The notes under the pieces were generated by a model. The model was not told where the DNA came from. It ran no database searches and saw only the letters and a program-made list of their open reading frames with translations. 6,463 bases of DNA from Crocinitomicaceae bacterium. Lineage in GTDB: Bacteria; Bacteroidota; Bacteroidia; Flavobacteriales_D; Sanyastnellaceae. A program made the translations under genes and the position numbers. The first letter of the stretch is position 1; every line of letters begins with the position of its first letter. Below are positions 6,146 to 6,463 of this stretch, piece after piece. Location: contig PBWG01000133.1 in NCBI GenBank assembly GCA_002729115.1, positions 1 through 6,463 on the forward strand. Reading direction: 5' to 3'.

Positions 6146-6463
6146 TCAGGCTTGGCCTTGGATCCGTTCGACGAGCGTGGTCGTGCTCCGGCCAGGCACC
6201 AACGGCACCGCCACCACCGAGCCTCCTGCCGCGCGCACCTCGGCGCTTCCCACGATGTATTTGGCGTCTGTCGGATCCGTGACTCGAGGGTCGTAGTCGC
6301 CGCCTTTGACCAAGACGTCGGGACGCAAGGCTTGCACCACCTTCAACGGGGTGTCCTGATCGAACAGGACGACCGCGTCCACGCAGCGAAGGGCCGCCAA
6401 CATCCGGGCCCGGTCCTCTTCGTGGTTGTAGGGGCGGGCGTCTCCCTTGCCCAAGCGCTTGAC
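6146..6463 (-). CDS. rfaE2: D-glycero-beta-D-manno-heptose 1-phosphate adenylyltransferase, C-terminal 105 residues (N-terminus beyond right edge)
   Basis: The visible part runs from VKRLGKGDARPYN to a TGA at 6148-6146. It shows the C-terminal half of a nucleotidyltransferase of the RfaE domain II / HldE C-terminal type: HEEDRARMLAALRCVD (14-29 of the fragment), VVLFDQDTPL (31-40), RPDVLVKGGDY (47-57), YIVGSAEVRAAGG (69-81) and the closing RSTTTLVERI (92-101). These enzymes transfer AMP from ATP to heptose 1-phosphate, giving the ADP-heptose used for LPS core or related glycans. The DPTDAKY stretch (63-69) between KGGDY and IVG is a spacer I associate with Bacteroidota members. The nucleotide-binding HxGH motif and any fused kinase domain would lie off the right edge, so a stand-alone enzyme and a bifunctional HldE cannot be told apart. 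It is convergent with accC, across 37 bases, and functionally separate from it. Confidence 0.9.
   Translation of the reverse strand, partial: VKRLGKGDARPYNHEEDRARMLAALRCVDAVVLFDQDTPLKVVQALRPDVLVKGGDYDPRVTDPTDAKYIVGSAEVRAAGGSVVAVPLVPGRSTTTLVERIQGQA

Noticed and set aside
1..6463. A novel defence, mobile or biosynthetic system
   Set aside because: All genes but the partial surface protein belong to well-known core families. There are no integrases, transposases, direct-repeat arrays, reverse transcriptases or unexplained gaps over 170 bases.

Overview
The window reads as a stretch of a GC-rich Bacteroidota chromosome, most likely from the Flavobacteriales side of the phylum. The supporting signs are: a surface protein of the gliding-motility / type IX secretion class; promoter-like boxes of the Bacteroidota form TAnnTTTG in front of several genes; almost no Shine-Dalgarno sequences; a zinc-free L32; and the gene order pdxA - DUF177 - rpmF - fabH - accB - accC, which I recall from flavobacterial genomes. 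No rRNA, tRNA, CRISPR array, insertion sequence or phage gene is visible.

Layout. Positions 1-1136 (minus strand) hold the first 378 residues of a secreted, repeat-type surface protein that runs off the left edge. A 41-base divergent gap (1137-1177) separates it from pdxA (1178-2242), a pyridoxal-phosphate biosynthesis dehydrogenase. Then come a DUF177/YceD-like protein (2309-2821) and ribosomal protein L32 (rpmF, 2828-3016), followed by a convincing intrinsic terminator (3053-3081). A new unit then starts with fabH (3185-4183), accB (4234-4749) and accC (4774-6108): the initiating condensing enzyme of fatty-acid synthesis and two of the subunits of acetyl-CoA carboxylase. A hairpin (6112-6142) sits in the convergent gap before the minus-strand rfaE2 (6146 to the right edge), which encodes an ADP-heptose-forming nucleotidyltransferase for LPS-type glycans.

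How the genes work together. AccB and AccC carboxylate biotin so that the carboxyltransferase (AccA/AccD, not in the window) can make malonyl-CoA. FabH condenses acetyl-CoA with malonyl-ACP to start each fatty-acid chain. The DUF177-rpmF pair belongs to ribosome assembly. PdxA supplies a vitamin B6 precursor. The surface protein and RfaE2 both concern the cell envelope but face the other way and are separate units.

The most useful observations are regulatory. A box reading TACCTTTG or TACCTTTC occurs just ahead of pdxA, the DUF177 gene, fabH and accB. The pdxA box overlaps a probable divergent promoter for the surface gene as an inverted repeat. The rpmF/fabH boundary carries a terminator plus a promoter where many other bacteria have plsX. 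I see no evidence of a new defence, mobile or biosynthetic system; this is largely core genome.
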